A stretch of DNA of 64,000 nucleotides from Pelecanus crispus (lineage: Eukaryota; Chordata; Aves; Pelecaniformes; Pelecanidae). A program made the translations under genes and the position numbers. The stretch lies in assembly GCF_030463565.1 (NCBI RefSeq), contig NC_134652.1, forward strand, positions 16,841,397 through 16,905,396, in the 5' to 3' direction. Below are positions 13,701 to 24,418 of this stretch, piece after piece. Below the pieces are notes generated by a model, which saw nothing but the letters and a program-made list of their open reading frames with translations, was not told the DNA's origin and did not search any database. How positions within the stretch are numbered: position 1 is the first letter of the stretch; each line of letters opens with the position of its first letter.

Positions 13701-16700
13701 TGGGACTCCTGGAGTCTATTTCCAGCTCTGACTCAGATACCCTGCCAGGTTGCCTCACTCACCTCCTGCCTCAATATTCTTGCAACTCAACTGGGGGAAG
13801 AGTCACTCCTCGGGAGGCTTTGGTAAGGACATGCTGCATCCTACAAGAGCCTTGGCAGAAGGACATGTTCTCCACTCCCGGCACCCACTGCCAATGTGAC
13901 ACCTTCCCAGTAGGAAAGCTCTGCGTGTGCCCTGTGGTCAGACACAGGGTGGGAGGCAAGGGACTGCCTTACCTTCAGCCCTCTAACCTGTAGCTCAGTG
14001 TGGCAAGGGACACTGCTGGGAAACAAGCAGCACCCCTCACTCTCCACCTGGATGAAGCAGCTTTCCTCCACAAAAAAAAAAAGCACCTTCCAGTCACCGA
14101 GCCTCACTGTCTTTGCCCAGGAGCACTTCTGGGCACTCGGGAGAGCCCTGTTCATCCCTCTGCCCTGCTGAAGTCTTGCCTGCACAACTGACAGGGCACC
14201 CACCCCCTCAGAGGCCTACAGGGTTTCATTCGGGGCTTTCCCAGGCCTTGTCTCAGCTAGCGTCTCCTGCCGTTGCAAGCATTTACTACCTCTTCCTAAG
14301 CAGTTAATTCCAGTATTAAGTCATGCTATTCATCAGAGAGGGGGTCTCTGGGGATGGGAGAAGGGTTAACAGTGGTTTTTGACAGCAGACAGCCCCGGCT
14401 CCAGAGATACAACTTCCAGTCCCCCTTGGCACAGCACGGAGAGGGAGCCTGGACTGAGGGACAGAACAGCTAAGGGGAGCTGCAAGGAAGAAGAGGATCC
14501 CAGCAGGTCGCAGAGTCAACAGGCACAGACTGAACAGGGGGTGTCTTGAGTGACAGCCATAAGGTGCTGGCAAAATTTCTCGCAGAACAACAACAGCGCA
14601 ACAGCAAGAGGGTGCTGTGTACCGGCTCAAAGAAGAGTGGGCTGCCAGGAGAGCTCTGTACGGCCCCTTCACACCCAGGATCCCAATATCCTGTTCTGCA
14701 AGCTCACGAAAAGCCCCTGTGGCTCTGAACCACCATGGAGAAGGTCCAAAACAAACACCGTCTCCACAGGCAAGCACTCTGCCTCTCTGTGTTTTCAGAG
14801 ACCGAAAGCAGCATCTACACAAAGCTGCTGGTTTCCTAACCAACAGGAAAGAGCTGAAGTGTAGCGATCAGACCACAAACAGCTATTGATGCTCCCCGCA
14901 GTTAGCAGCCCCTTCACTCGGCTATGGTGAGAGAACTCGCTCTGTTCTCAGGGACCCGGGGGTGCGGCCAGCCTCGCCTCGTGTGGAGTGACCATGGCAG
15001 CCCCGACAGCACGACCTGCAAGTGCTGCCTCCTGCCCATGGGCAGAGCCGTGCAGGCCATGGCTTAAGTGCACGCACAGCTATAATTGCACCTGCCTCAT
15101 CAGCACGGCAGGCACAGTGGCAAGCCCGTCAAACTTCTGCCTCCACATCTGGCAGCAGCAAGTTCCAAGGTTAATTACGCACCTTGAATCCCAGCACTCC
15201 CTTTACCAAGAGGGGCTGCGTTCCTATTCTGGTGTTCCTGGAGTCCGAGAGGCTAAACAGAAGCAAGCCATTTACTGTTTGCTGCGTTATTACTCGGAAT
15301 CAATCTGCTCCCTTTCCTGACACCTCTTCCCCCCCTTTCACGCAGTGTCCTTCTAAACATTAATCACTTCTGCACACTTTCCATTCTTGTCTCCCCCACA
15401 CCCTCAAAACGTGAGCACAGCAGTCACAGGGAGCGCTTGATGGATTTCTGTAACAGCAGTATCCTTCTCTCCCCATCTTTTAATAAGAACGAGTTCAGCC
15501 TCCTTCTGCCACCCACTGACCTGTGCAGCCCAAGCTGCCTGTGACAGCACCAAGGCCTTTCTTCCACTTGCCAAGTTACGCTCAATTTAGTACTCGGCAA
15601 CACATGGGAGAAACTCAACGTGTTTCTTCCAACAATTGCACAACGGCCACACGGTTAGAAAATACCTCCCCTTTCGCCCAAGGATACGTGATGCAATTTA
15701 ATACTTTCTGATGTGGCTCTATATGAGGTCAGAGGGGCCAAAGGACACTTGCCGGCTCCCTTGCTTGTCAAGGTAGGTTTGTCACAAGTGCCATACGGCA
15801 GATGAGAACGCGGAGGGGGGGATGAGGAGGGTGGGGGCGGCTCTTCTCTTTGTACATCTTCGAAGAGACAAAGCTTTCTGCAGGCACTTCTGTAACATGA
15901 CCATAGATGACAACAGTAGTTGTAAGGTTATCTTTTCCCCCTCTATCCCAAATATGTCAGAGGCTTCGTGCAACTCTTGCAACATCTTGAATGTCACATA
16001 GTTTAGTGAATTCCTCCAAATTTCCTTGGCATTTTCTGCACTCTGCACTACATGGACTACCAGGTTATCTTCCCATTTTGCCAGCTCATCTGATCACCAA
16101 GATACCATGGATCAGTAGTTCACAATCCCTCAGTCTCGGGAAAGGTCTATAAGCTACCCCTCCATGTAACATAGCCCTTCTCTGCTTTCTCAACTCCTTT
16201 CCCAAACACACTGAAGCCACTGCCTAGAAACACAAATGTGCTGCCTCATCCTTAAAAAGCCATGTTCCTGAAGCTGCAAATTCCCTAAAGTAACAAAGTC
16301 ACCAAATTGCTGCTCGAAGCAGAAAGACAAATTATGCAAGGAAACCAAATGCCTCAAGCCCTGCCAGGAAAGGAAGAGAAACCACAGAGGGGACAGCCAG
16401 AGCCTGGGCCGCAGAAGCAGGGGCCAGCAAAGCCAGAGCATCAGCCACCTCCCACAGCATCTCAGCAAGGCCAGGAGCTCCATTCCCACTGTCGTCTTGT
16501 CTGCCACCCAGCCATGGCCACCCCCCGGCCAGTCATACCCAGTACCACCCACAGCAGCTCCCACTGCACCCCAAGCCTCCAGCTCCAGTGCCTGCAGCCT
16601 CATGCTCCCGTCAGCTCACACATCCCATGCCATATACCCCACCCCAAAGCCCCATTCCTTGCTCCAGGCCAGCCCCTGGCCCAACACCTTCAATCCCACC

Positions 16701-17337
16701 CCATGATCTACACCAGCCCTCCAAAACCACAGACCCCACGACTCTGGCTGCACCCCAGCTCCCAAGAGCCCTGCATGTACCAACCACCGCCACCCTCCGC
16801 AGCCCCTCACCCTAGCCGCTGCCCCACAGCCCCAACTCCTCATCCCTCCTTTCAATGCCCAGCTCACAGCTGCAGGCCCTACCCGTTCACCCATGCCCTG
16901 CCCCACAGCCACGCTCCGCACCACGGCCTCATGCCCCAGCCCCACAACCCACGGCCACGCTCTGCCCCACAGCCTGCCGTGCCCTGCCCCATTCTGCATC
17001 CTCAGCCCTGCCCCACAGCCGTGCCTACGTCCGGCCCCACACCCTGCCCCACATCCCCACGTACTGCCCCGCAGCCCCTCGCTCACCCTCAAAGCCCACC
17101 CCGCACCCCCAACGTCCCGCCCCACCGCCCCCCAGCCGTGCCCACGCCCGCCCCAGGCCCGGCCCCGCCGCCGTGCCCACGCCCGGCCCCGCCCCGCAGC
17201 CGCGCCCGCCCGGTACCTGCCGCCACCTCCGCGGCGCGGCTGTCCTGCTGCCCGGCCACGAAGTCCTGGACGGAGGCGGCGAGCGCCGCAGCTCCCGCCC
17301 CGGCCCCGGCCCCGGCCCCGGCCCCGGCCGCCGCCAT
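1709..17337 (-). CDS. MMS19: MMS19, cytosolic iron-sulfur assembly component (31 coding exons, 1031 aa)
   Basis: HEAT-repeat adaptor of the cytosolic Fe-S targeting complex with CIAO1 and CIAO2B. It hands 4Fe-4S clusters to DNA replication and repair enzymes such as XPD. Exons, in transcript order: 17217-17337 (ATG at 17337), 13061-13109, 12219-12319, 10498-10583, 10017-10091, 9374-9443, 9057-9185, 8784-8845, 8428-8514, 8040-8114, 7688-7765, 7261-7399, 6712-6866, 6416-6494, 6034-6159, 5624-5705, 5188-5285, 4659-4799, 4269-4424, 3931-4030, 3663-3765, 3477-3551, 3218-3344, 3034-3134, 2902-2958, 2606-2792, 2430-2512, 2175-2339, 2030-2089, 1815-1915, 1709-1736. They sum to 3096 nt, 1031 aa plus stop, against 1030 aa in human. 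Diagnostic segments include GADFTFGFIQVMDGEKDPRN near the N-terminus, DVRIMFRQRFFTDNVP, and RALAKPLDDKKRLVRKEAV before the C-terminal EWFLLGSPG. Exon 1 carries a Gly-Ala repeat. Intron 1 is about 4.1 kb. The 5' end is head-to-head with UBTD1. Confidence 0.97.
15782..16081 (-). other. Unidentified protein-like tract within MMS19 intron 1
   Basis: On the minus strand a frame stays open for roughly 100 codons in AT-rich sequence and reads like real protein. It is helical, with phrases such as DELAKWEDNLVVHVVQ, YVTFKMLQELHEASDIFG and SSMVMLQKCLQKAL, and a basic end RRCTKRRA. It has the same orientation as MMS19, but the MMS19 frame closes without it. I do not recognise the family. It could be an old insertion, a fragment of an unknown gene, an alternative exon, or chance. 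Confidence 0.35.
16500..17150. repeat. Degenerate CCCCACAGCC-rich tandem tract
   Basis: The plus strand repeatedly reads variants of CTGCCCCACAGCC, CCCTGCCCC and CCCCAGCCCCACA with irregular 20-40 bp spacing. This makes a long C-rich, G-poor strand at the 5' side of MMS19 intron 1. The copies are diverged, so it is an old or slowly evolving low-complexity expansion. It accounts for the long open frames seen there on both strands. Confidence 0.6.
17295..17331 (-). repeat. GGGGCC hexanucleotide repeat inside MMS19 coding exon 1
   Basis: On the minus strand, directly after the start ATGGCGGCGGCC, GGGGCC is repeated about four times and then trails into GGGGCGGGAGC. In the MMS19 frame it codes alternating Gly and Ala (AGAGAGAGAG). 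Confidence 0.85.
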
Positions 17338-17380
17338 GACACCCCGCGCCCCGGGCAGCGGCCGCCGGCCCCTCCCGCCG

Positions 17381-17392
17381 TGCGCATGCGCC
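17381..17392. promoter_or_regulatory. NRF1-type site TGCGCATGCGCC
   Basis: The core GCGCATGCGC is the palindromic recognition sequence of NRF1. It lies about 45 bp upstream of the MMS19 start codon, inside the shared promoter. Binding is inferred from the motif alone. Confidence 0.6.
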
Positions 17393-17762
17393 GGGCCCTC
17401 GCGCCGCGGGCGGTGACAGGCGCGCGCGCGCGCACGCGCGCGGCGGGAGCGCCCCCTCCTCACCCCCCCCCCTCCCCCCGCGCGCGGGGGGGGAACCGGC
17501 TGAGGGCGCGGTACGGCGGGGCGGAGGGGACAAAAGCGCGGCGGGAGCGGGCGCGCGCACGTGGGCGGCGGCGGTGCCGGTGCGGGCGGTCACATGCGCA
17601 CCTGGGGGGGCGGGGCGCGGCGCGGGGTGTCTCCGGCGGCGGGGCGGCCCCGGCGCTCAGAGCCGGGCGGCGCGGCTGCACGGCGCCGGGCCCCGCGGTC
17701 GGGTGCAGCGTAGAGCCGGCCCGGCCCCATGCCGAGCGCCGCCGCCGCCGTCGAGCCCCGCC

Positions 17763-20700
17763 ATGGGCGGCTGCGTGGGGCGGCAGCGCCGGGAGCGGCC
17801 CGCCGACGGGAACCCCCGCAAGCGAGCAGGTGAGCGGGGCCGGGCCCGCCCCGCCGGGGCACCCCCGGGATGGCGGGCACCGGGGGTCCCGTGCGCCCCG
17901 GGGGTGGCGGGCGCGGGGGGAGCGTGGGCACCGGAGGGGCACGGCCCGTGGTCGCGCGGGGGGGTGTCCCATGCCGCCCCTACGGGGGCCGGTCCGCGCC
18001 CTCGGGGGTCCCCGTGCACCGGGGGTTCCGGTCCGGTGCGCGGCCCCAGGAGCGGGCAGGCACCGCGGCGCCCCGGGGGTCGCAGGGTCAGGGCCGGGGT
18101 GCGCGGTGCGTCCTGCCGGGCCCCGGCTCCTCCCGGGCGCTGGCTGGCGGGGCTGCCCCGGGGGGGCTGCAGGGTGGCCGCGGCCCCGCTTTGGGCTCGG
18201 CGGTGCCGGTGCGGTGTCCCCCGGCGCGGCGCGCCCTGTGAACTCCTGGGTGCGCTGTCCGCACCCCGCCTGCCCCGGGTCAGTGCTGCTCGTACCCCGC
18301 CGTGCTGCCGACGGGCGCAACCCCGACCCCGCTCCCCCGGGGTTTCGGGAGGTGCCGGGGACGCGGCCGCGGGGCGGGCAGGCAGCGGCTGCGCGGGTCT
18401 GGGGAGCGGCGGCGGCGGCGCGGCGGCGGCTGGTGCGGCCCCGCGGCTCCCCGGTGTTACCGGCGGCCCAGTACCCGGGTGCCATCAGGCCCCTCCCCGG
18501 GATTCTGCCCCGGAGGGTCCCGGAGGCCGCGGGGATGGGCACGGCTACCTGCCGGCGGAGGGGACGTGGGCCGGCGCGGTGAATCACGCCCGCTTCCCCC
18601 CGCCCGCCTCCCCGGCCGGTGCAATCGCAGCCGGTAATTACCGTGTTTATGGCAAAGCGGTGGTAGGCGGCGGGAGAGGAGGAGCAGGAAGCGTGTGCCC
18701 GGGGACGGGGTGCCCCGGGGTGCAGGCGGGAGGGAGGGGGGTTTTCCCGTGGCATGGTGCCCACCACTCCCGCAATATATGCAGGGTGCCGTGGCTGCCG
18801 GATCCGGCTGTGCCTGCTGCCCGCGGGGAGCCGTCCCCACCGTGCAGGGCTCCAGGTGTGCCCAGCCCACCCCGGGGGGGCCCGGCTGGCTCGGGCTACG
18901 GTGATGGCCCCCCATGGAGCTGGCACCTCTGCCCACCCCCACCCCCCCCCCGGGCTGCAACCCCTCACCCCAGCATGCTCTAGCTCCCAGGGGTGCAGGT
19001 GCCTTCTTGTGGGTATCAGTGAGTCCTGGGGTCCCCAGCTGACTGTTCGCTCAGCTCAGTGGGGGTGTGGGGCCATTGCCTTGTAACTTGGGGCTGCTGT
19101 GGCTGGGGGAGTCGGATCCCAACGTCTGAATCCGTGTGCTCCCCTCCTGTGCCAGGCAACAGCTGCCTGCAGAGCCTGTGTCTCCATCACCACTATTCAC
19201 TGCCTGCCAGGCTCTCCTGGGATGGGCCACGGTCCCCTCCTGGTGCCCCCTGGCAGCTGCTGCCACTTTCTTGCAGTGTGTCCCTTCCTGGGGGAGCTGT
19301 CCGTCCCCAGTGCCGGGGTGCACAGGCTGGCTCCTGCCCTCGCTTGCGTGGTGCCACCAGCCCATGGGAGCTGCTCAGCAGGTGGTGGAGGATGAAGCAA
19401 GGCTGCAGCTGCCCTCACCCGCAGTACGGGGACTCTGTCCCGGGCTGGCAGGTCCCAGCACGTGAGGACCTGCCGTCGGCAGGGAGGGGTGCTCTGCCTG
19501 CCCGCCTCTGCTGCTGCAGGGGTCCTGCTAAGCAGCCTGGTCCTGCCCTGGCTGGGGCTCGCTGCGAACCCCTGCAGAGGGGTCCTGTCAGGGCTCCCCG
19601 CAGCAGATGACAGTGTTGTCTGCAGGGTGGCCAGCTTGCTACAGCAGAAGGGGCAGGGGATGCCGGTGGCATGCAGCATCCCAACGCTGCCTGGCCCAGG
19701 AGGGGACCAGCCAGCACTGCTAGAAGCGGTGTCGCGTGCCATCTGCCTGGCATCTCCTCTGGGGCCGAGCCAGGACCCGCCGGCTGGGGTTGCCCGGCTC
19801 TCGCCGGAGCTCCAGCCGGGCAGGGAGCAAGCCCCGGGGCAGGGGAGCCTGGGGCACAGCCTCCTGCCTGGGGGTCCCCGCACCAGACCACCACGGGGGG
19901 GCTGAGCCGCAGGCAGGGCGCTGCAGGCACCGGGCGGGAGGCAGGCAGGCTGCGGGCCAGATCCTGTTGGCTCGAGTCTGGGTGCAGCGAGCAGCCGGAC
20001 CTGTCCGGCAGTGCTGCCGCGGCGGGGCAGGGGTGGAGGGTTGCATAAGGGGCCAGGAATAGAGCGGCAGGAGGTGATTAGAGTCTGCGGGGCCCAGCTG
20101 GGCGGCAGCAATAAATAGACGAGGCTTAGCCCCTGCCTACCTGGGGAAGGCTGCTGGGCATGCCTGCCTGCATGGGGCGGCCGCAGCCAGGCCCCACGGC
20201 TCTGATCCTGCTGCCTCGCCTGGGCCAGCCTCTTCCCTTTGCTGTGAGCGAAACCGGGGGATGATGGTGCCAGCCGGGAGTCCCGCCATGCATGACAGTC
20301 CTGGCTGTAAGGACGTGTGCCCCAGCCCAGTGGCCGCAGCAGCGTGGAGATGCAGTCCTGGCCGTGTCCTTCAGGCTGGCCGTGACCGCTGCTCCACCAC
20401 CCTCCCAGGGCAGGTGCCGCCTCCGACCTTGCTCTGTCCTGCGGTGCTGCAAATCCCTCCTGCCAGGCACCATGACTGCTGAATCGGCAGCGCTGGCTGC
20501 AGCCAGCTGCCCTCGCTCCTCTGGGGATGCGGGTGCAGGCAGGATGCTGCCCATCAGGGATGCTCAGCGTCCAGCCCCGGGATAGCTGAGCTCCTGTGCA
20601 CCATGGGGACTCCTGGGGTGGGTGCCACATGTTGTGTCCAGCCCCGGGCTGGGTGCTCACTGGGAAAGCAGGTGCTCTGCTGGCTGCAGTGCTCTTGGAT

Positions 20701-22659
20701 GGGGTGGGACAGGAGTGGTACAAAAAAAAAAAAAAAAGTCATGGAATGCCTTGTGTCACTGCACACTTGCCCAGGAAAAGCCACCTGGGGGACGTGGCTC
20801 AGCCCACAGCCGGCGGTGGTGGCTGTCCCCAGCAGCTGGGGTGTGTGGCATCGCCTTGCCTGGCAGGTCACCGTGCAGGCGCGGGCATCCTTCCTGCCTG
20901 GCTGGGGCTCCGCATCCCCCATGTCCCGTCCCCACAGGAAGGGTGCCAGCTGGCCGCCCCAGGGAGAGGGGAGGCAGGAAGGAGCTGTTGTCACTCATTG
21001 TCCCCTGCTCGGCTGGGAGTAACAACAGCTCCTTCCTGCCCCACGCTTCTGGCTCAGCCGTGGGGCTGACGGGATGGGGCTGTTCCCACGGGGCCACAGC
21101 CTGGTGTAGGGAGGGCAGGGTGGTGTGTGGGGGTGGCCCAGATCCCTGCCGCTGTGCCCTGGGCAGTGTCGGCTGCTGGGGGTCCCTGGGGACATGGTTG
21201 GGGGCTGTTTCATGGAGAGCCTGCTCAGTTCAACCCATTGCTGGGGCTGCTGTGGGCTGGCAGCCCCCCACCATGCTGATGCCCTCTGCCCCCCTGATGC
21301 CCTGGATGCTGTGTGCCTGCTGTCTCGCCCGGAGCTGGTCCCTGCCACCCTGGGGTGGGCAGAGAGGGTGAAGAAGTTCTGCCGCCCCTGCCAGGGCTGC
21401 TGCTCAGCCCCTGTAATCCCCTTCCCGTGCCAACTCACCAGCTTATTTCCTGGCTAATTCCCCAAGCTATAAATACTGCTCTGCCTCAAAGGGCCCCAAG
21501 GCCCCACAGCCACCCTGTGGGGCAGGGGCTGGTCCCCCTAGCATGGGGGCAAGAGTCCTTGTCCCTCCTGGGGGTAAAGGATGTCACTTGGGGGGGCAGC
21601 TGCTATGGGGCCAGTGGGACCTTGGGCAGGGCTAGCTTTAGCTGAGTTCTCCCTGGCTGTGCTGGGGACTGTCCTGTGCTGGGCGGGGTGGTCCCTCGGA
21701 CACTGGTGTGCCTAGTGCGAGGGGTCCCCAGGAACCTGTGGGGATGGGGAGGTGAGGGGCTATGGGCCCAAGGGGGAGCCCTGTCCTTTGGCTGAGCATC
21801 CCTCCCCTCCCCAGGCCGCAATGAGCCCCTGAAGAAGGAGCGTCCCAAGTGGAAGAGCGACTACCCCATGACAGACGGGCAGCTGCGCAGCAAGCGTGAC
21901 GAGTTTTGGGACACGGCACCCGCCTTCGAGGGCCGCAAGGAGATCTGGGATGCCCTGAAGGCAGCTGCCTATGCCGTGGAGGCCAATGACCACAGCCTGG
22001 CCCAGGCCATCCTCGATGGAGCCAGCATCACCCTGCCCCACGGTGAGGGATGGCACCAGGGGTGCGGGTGGGGTGGGTGCTGAGTGCCCCACGTCCAAGC
22101 ACATTGGGGTCCCAAGTTGGAGAGGAGAGGGGTTCCCAGCTGCCATCCACGCAGCTCAGCCCAGCCAAGAGGGAACAGATGGGCTCTGCCTCGCTGCCTG
22201 GGGTGGCCCCATTCCCATTTGCAGGGGGTCCATGGGGATGCCCACCCACAGCATCTCACCCTGCCATCCCTAGGGTCCCTGACGGAGTGCTACGACGAGC
22301 TGGGCAACCGGTACCAGCTGCCTGTCTACTGCCTGGCACCTCCCGTCAACTTGATCCTGGAGCGGAGCGAGGAGGAGGCAGCGGATCCAGCTGAGCCCCT
22401 GCCCAACTCCCGGCGGGAGTTCCCCCTCAAGGTGCGGCTCTCCACCGGCAAGGACCTGCGGCTCAGCGCCAGCATGGGTGACACCATCGGGCAGCTGAAG
22501 AAGCAGCTGCAGGCACAGGAGGGCATCGACCTGGCCTGGCAGCGCTGGTTCTTCTCAGGCAAGCTGCTCACCGACCGCACACGGCTACAGGAGACCAAGA
22601 TCCAGAAGGATTTTGTTGTGCAAGTGATCATCAACCAGCCCCTGCCGCCCAGGAACTGA
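17763..22659 (+). CDS. UBTD1: UBTD1, ubiquitin domain-containing protein 1 (3 exons, 226 aa)
   Basis: Exons are 17763-17829, 21815-22042 and 22274-22659 (TGA at 22657), giving 226 aa against 227 in human. The protein opens with [14 protein letters not shown], where Gly2 may be myristoylated. The UBTD-specific helical domain follows, with [20 protein letters not shown] and [10 protein letters not shown]. The C-terminal ubiquitin-like fold runs from about residue 140 to 222 ([40 protein letters not shown]) and ends in [13 protein letters not shown] with no terminal Gly-Gly, so it is not a conjugatable ubiquitin. UBTD1 is reported to bind E2 enzymes of the UBE2D class and to affect p53/MDM2 and YAP stability. 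Intron 1 is about 4 kb. Confidence 0.97.
20040..20125. other. AT-richer block in UBTD1 intron 1
   Basis: An AT-richer stretch in otherwise very GC-rich intron sequence contains GTGATTAGAG and GCAATAAATAGACG. It could be a conserved regulatory element. No conservation data were available. Confidence 0.25.
20720..20737 (+). repeat. A-rich run in UBTD1 intron 1
   Basis: A homopolymer of about 16 A lies in UBTD1 intron 1. No retroposed gene or SINE body was recognised next to it. Confidence 0.7.
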
Positions 22660-23045
22660 GCCACCCCCACGCTGGTTGCGGGGAGACGGCAGTGGCACCT
22701 CTGGCGATGGCCCCGTCCTGGTCTCAGCCCTGCTGGCACCGGGGCAGCCCCTGCTCCCCCCCTGCGTCTGCCCCCGACCCGGGGGGATCCCCAGGAAGGT
22801 CTGCGTGGGGCTGTGCCACCGCGGTGTCCCCTCGTGGCTGGGGACATGGGGATGTGCCACGTTTGCTGCAGGAGGTTCGAGACCAAACGTCTCTGGGGCG
22901 GTGAGCGCGGCCGGGGCCCCGCTGCCCGGCTGTGCTGGCAGGGAGAGGCTGTGACCCGCTGAGCTCTGGCTCCCCTTGGCCAGGAGGCCCTGGGGGGCTG
23001 GGCTGGGTGGAGATGTCTCCCCTCTGTACATAGTCTGTATTTATC

Positions 23046-23051
23046 AATAAA
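23046..23051 (+). terminator. UBTD1 polyadenylation signal AATAAA
   Basis: AATAAA lies about 390 bp after the UBTD1 stop and follows a short AT-rich stretch (TACATAGTCTGTATTTATC), as is usual for a 3'UTR end. Confidence 0.85.
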
Positions 23052-23074
23052 GCCTTTTCATCCTTCCTCTGGCT

Positions 23075-24280
23075 GCTGGGGGGGTTGTCACCTATAGCCG
23101 CAGGGGGTCCCCGTGCCTGTCCTACATCCACTCCCACGTCAGGACGGGCACCCCAGCTTTGCTCCCTTGTGCCACCTTGACCCTGTCCTGCCAGCCCCAG
23201 CTCTTTGCCTGTCTGGATCCTTCCCCAGCACTGCTGCCATCATCCCATTGCCACCCTGCCTGCTTGCTGGTGTGGGGCCACCGCCTCCCTTTCCCGGCAC
23301 TCCCCTCCGGAGGTTTCAGCCTGTGTCTGCCTGGGGCGAGGCAGGACAGTCCACAGAGGGGGACGGTCCTGGGACCACCTTCGTGGCCACCATCGCCTGT
23401 CCTGGTGAAAATGGTGCCTTTTTGGAGCTGGAGGCTGTAGGACCTGTGGGACAGGGCACCCAAGGGTGGCCCTGGGAGCTGCCCAGGAGGGTGACAGTGA
23501 CGTGTCCCTGTCTGTCCTTCCCCCATGTCCTGTGCCGGGGGCCGGTGCCCAGCGTATTAACTGTCCCGGCACAGGGCAGTACTGGCCTCATCTTACAAAG
23601 GGGGAGAGCAAAGCCTAGGGGGGCTGAACAATGTCCCTGCTGCCGGGAATAGCTGCCAGCTCTGCCTGCCGGCCCCATGTGAGGCTGGAGGATCCTGCTG
23701 CCAGGCTGCCCGTGCATGGCGGGGGAGGCCAGGCAGCCACCAGGACCCTGGCAGGGCTGCTCGGGACGCTCCACACCTGAGGTCATCCTCCAAAGCGGTG
23801 CGGAGGGGCCGCAGCTCCTGGCATCATGTGCTGCCTGCCACTGGCTGAGAGGTTTGGGGGGCCCCATCACCTGCCTTTGGGGTGGGTGGCAACACCCCCT
23901 CCAGGTGCCAGGGAGCCTCAGGCGATGCTGGTGGGTGCTGCAGCATCTCATTGCATGGGGATGGGGTGATGGGAACCATGGGGAGCATCCTGGCTGCCCA
24001 GGGTGGGTGGCACAAGCACAGGACCCACGGGTGACCCCAGACCATGTCCCCACTCCGCCAAGCCTCTCCGGACTGGCTGCTGTGGGCTGTGTGCACCCCA
24101 GCTCCCCGCACCCGGCACGGGGGTCCCAGGCAGCCCATGGCGTGGGCAGTGGGTCTCTTTAAGAGGGTGCGGGGCCAGGGAGGTGAGCCAGGGCCACCAG
24201 AAAGCAGGAGGGTGAGCTCATGGCAAAGCTGCCCCAGTCATGTGGAGCAGTCACAGCTGTCAGTGCCCTTGGGCCATGGA
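23075..24280. other. UBTD1-ANKRD2 intergenic region
   Basis: About 1.2 kb without recognisable exons. Open frames here have no family likeness and are GC-driven. The right end grades into the ANKRD2 promoter. Confidence 0.6.
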
Positions 24281-24303
24281 ACGGAGGGGCCAGCAGCATA
24301 AAG
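24254..24303 (+). promoter_or_regulatory. Candidate ANKRD2 core promoter: E-box and TATA-like box
   Basis: A CAGCTG E-box (24254-24259), the class bound by MyoD-family factors, is followed by CATAAAG (24297-24303), about 115 bp before the start codon. Unlike the housekeeping neighbours there is no CpG island. This fits a tissue-restricted muscle gene. Function is inferred. Confidence 0.45.
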
Positions 24304-24418
24304 CCCCACGGCCAGCAGAGCCGACGGCAGCACCAGGAACCTGGGCTGGGCACTCCCTGCCCGTGGTGGAGAAGAGGAGAGGCTGTATCCTGCACGGGAC
24401 TGTGCACTGCAGGCAGAC

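Larger units (their letters stand above)
13110..17216 (-). other. MMS19 intron 1 (about 4.1 kb)
   Basis: The longest MMS19 intron lies between coding exon 1 and the exon at 13061-13109. It holds a relatively AT-rich middle (about 14.3-16.3 kb) with a protein-like tract at about 15.78-16.08 kb, described separately. It also holds a CCCCACAG-rich degenerate repeat at about 16.5-17.15 kb. I recognise no known gene in it. Confidence 0.8.
17100..18700. promoter_or_regulatory. Bidirectional CpG-island promoter of MMS19 and UBTD1
   Basis: Very CpG-dense sequence spans both start codons, which are only 425 bp apart and point away from each other. It contains an NRF1-type palindrome (17381-17392), a long alternating CG/CA run near 17421-17441, a CACGTG E-box near 17560 and a GGCGGGAG E2F-like box near 17540. 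There is no TATA box. The head-to-head arrangement is the same in mammals. Confidence 0.8.

Noticed and set aside
14316-14843. Minus-strand 175-codon open frame in MMS19 intron 1
   Set aside because: Cys/Pro-rich, no helical or domain pattern, and MMS19 splices closed without it.
16855-18582. Long plus-strand open frame (575 codons) over the MMS19/UBTD1 island
   Set aside because: Stop-poor because of extreme GC content. It overlaps real coding exons in other frames and has no recognisable domain.
17460-18968. Minus-strand 502-codon open frame in the same island
   Set aside because: Pro/Arg/Gly low complexity, the GC-driven complement of the UBTD1 promoter and intron.
19197-20723. Minus-strand 508-codon open frame in UBTD1 intron 1
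   Set aside because: No family likeness, GC-biased composition, no splice or promoter context.
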